A stretch of 64,000 nt of DNA. Source: Ravibacter sp964559125 (GTDB taxonomy: Bacteria; Bacteroidota; Bacteroidia; Cytophagales; Spirosomataceae). The notes under the pieces are model-generated. The model searched no databases. It was not told the DNA's origin and saw only the letters and a program-made list of their open reading frames with translations. How positions within the stretch are numbered: position 1 is the stretch's first letter; every line of letters starts with the position of its first letter. Of the stretch, positions 62,160 through 64,000 are shown one piece after another. The position numbers and the translations under genes are program-made. Where the stretch lies: positions 61,711 through 125,710 of the forward strand of contig CAZLGW010000016.1 of NCBI GenBank assembly GCA_964559125.1. Direction: 5' to 3'.

Positions 62160-64000
62160 ATGAACAAATTATCCATCCTTTTCCTGATGCTGCTTACCCC
62201 CTGCTTTATGAAGGCACAGGTACCGAGCGCGATCCCTCTCATGCTTGACGGAACAGAAATCACAATCGACAGAACCGCAACCATCGGCGGATATCCCGGG
62301 TATGCCGGCGAACACGACGGTAAACAGTGGATCGTAAGCTATAATGCAGGCGCTTCTCAATGGGAGCTGAAGGGCTGCGAGGACGACAACTGCATTGTCT
62401 ACAGCACTTCGGCTATAGCAACCGTCAATAATCAGCCTCCATACGGGGCGGCCAACTGGAGCGTTCCCACCTACGGAGTGGGCAGTCAAAGCCCCTTCAG
62501 GCTGACCGGTTTCTCAAAAAGATTTAACGGTCCTGACGGACTCGAATATATATCCACACCATACATTTGTTCCGGCATAACGCACTATGTCGAGTTTGTC
62601 GCCGGTTCAGACTTTGTCACCCAAAACCCGTCGGTTACCGTCCAACTCTCCGGTGCCGACGGTAGCTGGGACGACGCCCAGGAAGTAGGAAGCATAGGCG
62701 CTATGGCCGGCCCTACTCCCTACCCGGTTTTCAAAAGAGGGTCGCTGAATTACATCTCCGTCCCGCCCGGATCGGGCTACAAACTGCGCCTGTATACCTA
62801 CTACAATGGCGATCATTACAGCAACGAGATCCCCGTCACGGCGCTGGCCGCACCTGCCGCAGCACCGGTGATCTCGGGCCCGGAAACCGACCTATGCCCG
62901 TCGACTACCTATACCTTTACCGCATCGGAAGTGCCGGGCGCCACTTCGTATGTCTGGAGCGCAGTAACCTTCGGATGGAACTCTGAATCTCCGGCCACGA
63001 ACGTCACCATTACCGGCCAGGGAACTTCTACTGCGGAAATTTCTTTCGGACCCGGATCCAATGCAAATGCGGTAAAAGTTTATGCTGTTCACCCCTGCGG
63101 AAACACACCTGTCGGAAGCTTCAACGTTTACCTTCCCCCGGCTCTCCCGGCCATCACGGCAATCACCGGTACCTCCGACACCCCGCTTGCCGGTTCAACT
63201 CAGACCTATTTCTATAACCTTGCCAGCTACTATGGAGGCGAACTCGACAAAACATGGTCCTATTCGGGTACAGGCGTGACGCTCACCCCGGGGGGCACGA
63301 ACAGTGTCAGCGCATATTTTGCCCCCAACGCTACTTCGGGGACTTTGTCTGTCACCGTCACCAACGGATGCCAGACCAGCGGGCCGGCTACGAAAGAAAT
63401 CACCCTCCAATATCCCAAAATCACCGCCCAGGACGGCCCGTGGCACGAGCCGTCTACCTGGGTGGGAAACCAGGTGCCGCTCGTCACTGATCTCGTTCAG
63501 ATCGAACACGAAGTAACGGTAGGTGCAAGCGCACAATGCCAGTCGATGACCATCGGCCCGGCCGGGAAGCTGGCGCTCAGCAGCTTCGATTTTACCGTGG
63601 GTGAAAGCCAGTGGGACGGCAGCGAATATGTCCCCTGCGGACTTTACTTCCTGCAAATAGACGGGACGCTTGAAATTACAGGCGGCACCCTGCACGTTGG
63701 CGGAGTGATGAACAAGAGCGGGACCGGCGCCTTCAAAATGAGCAATGGCCTCGTCCGGGTAAAAAGGGGCGGATGCGGAGGTAACTACCAGTTAGGAGCG
63801 CTGGTATCGCTAGATGTCAACGAAGGCGACGTGACCGGCGGCACTGTCGAGGTACTTGGCAATTCCGGATCCTATAAGGGGGTAAGCTTCAGCAATTTCG
63901 GCCCTAACAGCCTGATCCGGATAGGCAAGGCCAACGCGACGTCAGGTTTTGCGGGAGTGAACATAAGCCCCTCGTTTTACTATTATTTCAGCATGGTTTT
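62160..64000 (+). CDS. Large secreted protein with Ig/PKD-like domains (cut by window edge)
   Basis: An ATG at 62160 opens a frame to the window end (613 codons seen). A signal peptide (MNKLSILFLMLLTPCFMKAQ) is followed by Ig/PKD-like modules, recognised by APVISGPETDLCPSTTYTFT, PGATSYVWSA and TWSYSGTGVTL, and by later VTVTNGCQTSG. From about residue 425 the sequence (WHEPSTWVGNQVPLVTD, VQIEHEVTVGASAQ, GTLEITGGTLHVGG) is like the G8/beta-helix segments in cell-surface proteins of Bacteroidota. Such proteins are often exported by the type IX system with a C-terminal sorting domain, which would lie beyond this window. It is divergent from the locus 3 fecR gene. Confidence 0.75.
   Translation, partial: MNKLSILFLMLLTPCFMKAQVPSAIPLMLDGTEITIDRTATIGGYPGYAGEHDGKQWIVSYNAGASQWELKGCEDDNCIVYSTSAIATVNNQPPYGAANWSVPTYGVGSQSPFRLTGFSKRFNGPDGLEYISTPYICSGITHYVEFVAGSDFVTQNPSVTVQLSGADGSWDDAQEVGSIGAMAGPTPYPVFKRGSLNYISVPPGSGYKLRLYTYYNGDHYSNEIPVTALAAPAAAPVISGPETDLCPSTTYTFTASEVPGATSYVWSAVTFGWNSESPATNVTITGQGTSTAEISFGPGSNANAVKVYAVHPCGNTPVGSFNVYLPPALPAITAITGTSDTPLAGSTQTYFYNLASYYGGELDKTWSYSGTGVTLTPGGTNSVSAYFAPNATSGTLSVTVTNGCQTSGPATKEITLQYPKITAQDGPWHEPSTWVGNQVPLVTDLVQIEHEVTVGASAQCQSMTIGPAGKLALSSFDFTVGESQWDGSEYVPCGLYFLQIDGTLEITGGTLHVGGVMNKSGTGAFKMSNGLVRVKRGGCGGNYQLGALVSLDVNEGDVTGGTVEVLGNSGSYKGVSFSNFGPNSLIRIGKANATSGFAGVNISPSFYYYFSMV

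Noticed and set aside
1..64000. CRISPR arrays, tRNA and rRNA genes, complete insertion sequences
   Set aside because: No regular direct repeats with spacers, no cloverleaf or rRNA-like sequence, and no transposase were recognised by eye; a software scan could still find a tRNA.

Overview
The window comes from a member of the Bacteroidota, most likely a free-living Cytophagales-type heterotroph (genus not determinable from the sequence alone). The evidence is three SusC/SusD outer-membrane pairs, STN-domain TonB receptors controlled by FecR-type anti-sigma factors and ECF sigma factors, several genes preceded by a Bacteroidota-type -7 element (TAnnTTTG), a BatA-domain protein, two DUF1080 proteins and secreted sulfatases. 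No rRNA, tRNA, CRISPR array, prophage or complete insertion sequence was recognised.

Left region (1-17472): two polysaccharide-utilisation-type loci point away from each other. On the minus strand, sigma (7470) - fecR - susC - susD leads into a ceramidase-like hydrolase cut by the window edge. On the plus strand, sigma (7744) - fecR - susC - susD leads to a sulfatase fused to seven FG-GAP/VCBS repeats. The 273-bp gap between the two sigma genes holds a perfect 8-bp-arm palindrome and a candidate promoter.

Middle region (17651-48143): a norCBQDEF operon for a cytochrome c-dependent nitric oxide reductase; a methyltransferase; a small membrane protein; a 51-residue basic protein; hisS-hisG-hisD-hisC; an AddA/RecB-like helicase; an orphan response regulator; a lipoprotein and an AI-2E-family transporter whose start codons are 1 bp apart; a decayed toxin-antitoxin locus; guaA; a cold-shock protein; peptidases (M19, M1, M42); a LOG-family protein; rpiB; a cytoplasmic BtuF-like protein; and a BatA-domain protein. 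These are mostly housekeeping genes in short units.

Right region (48173-62000, minus strand): a third SusC/SusD locus with a FecR but no neighbouring sigma gene, followed by an alpha/beta-hydrolase, two DUF1080 proteins, a sulfatase and an SGNH-like protein. This locus is visibly decaying: its ceramidase-like gene has lost its centre, a GMC oxidoreductase survives as a short fragment, and an Rpn-family nuclease gene has lost its front half. The ceramidase-like gene recurs beside both minus-strand loci, whose SusC/SusD pairs are also alike, so the two loci look like paralogues. I infer that they target sulfated glycans or glycolipids, but no substrate is proven. The window ends inside a large secreted protein with Ig/PKD-like domains (62160 onward).

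Candidates for something less described are the sulfatase-propeller fusion, hairpin leaders before two of the SusC genes, REP-like hairpins that contain the stop codons of upstream genes, and a promoter located inside the opposite-strand coding region.
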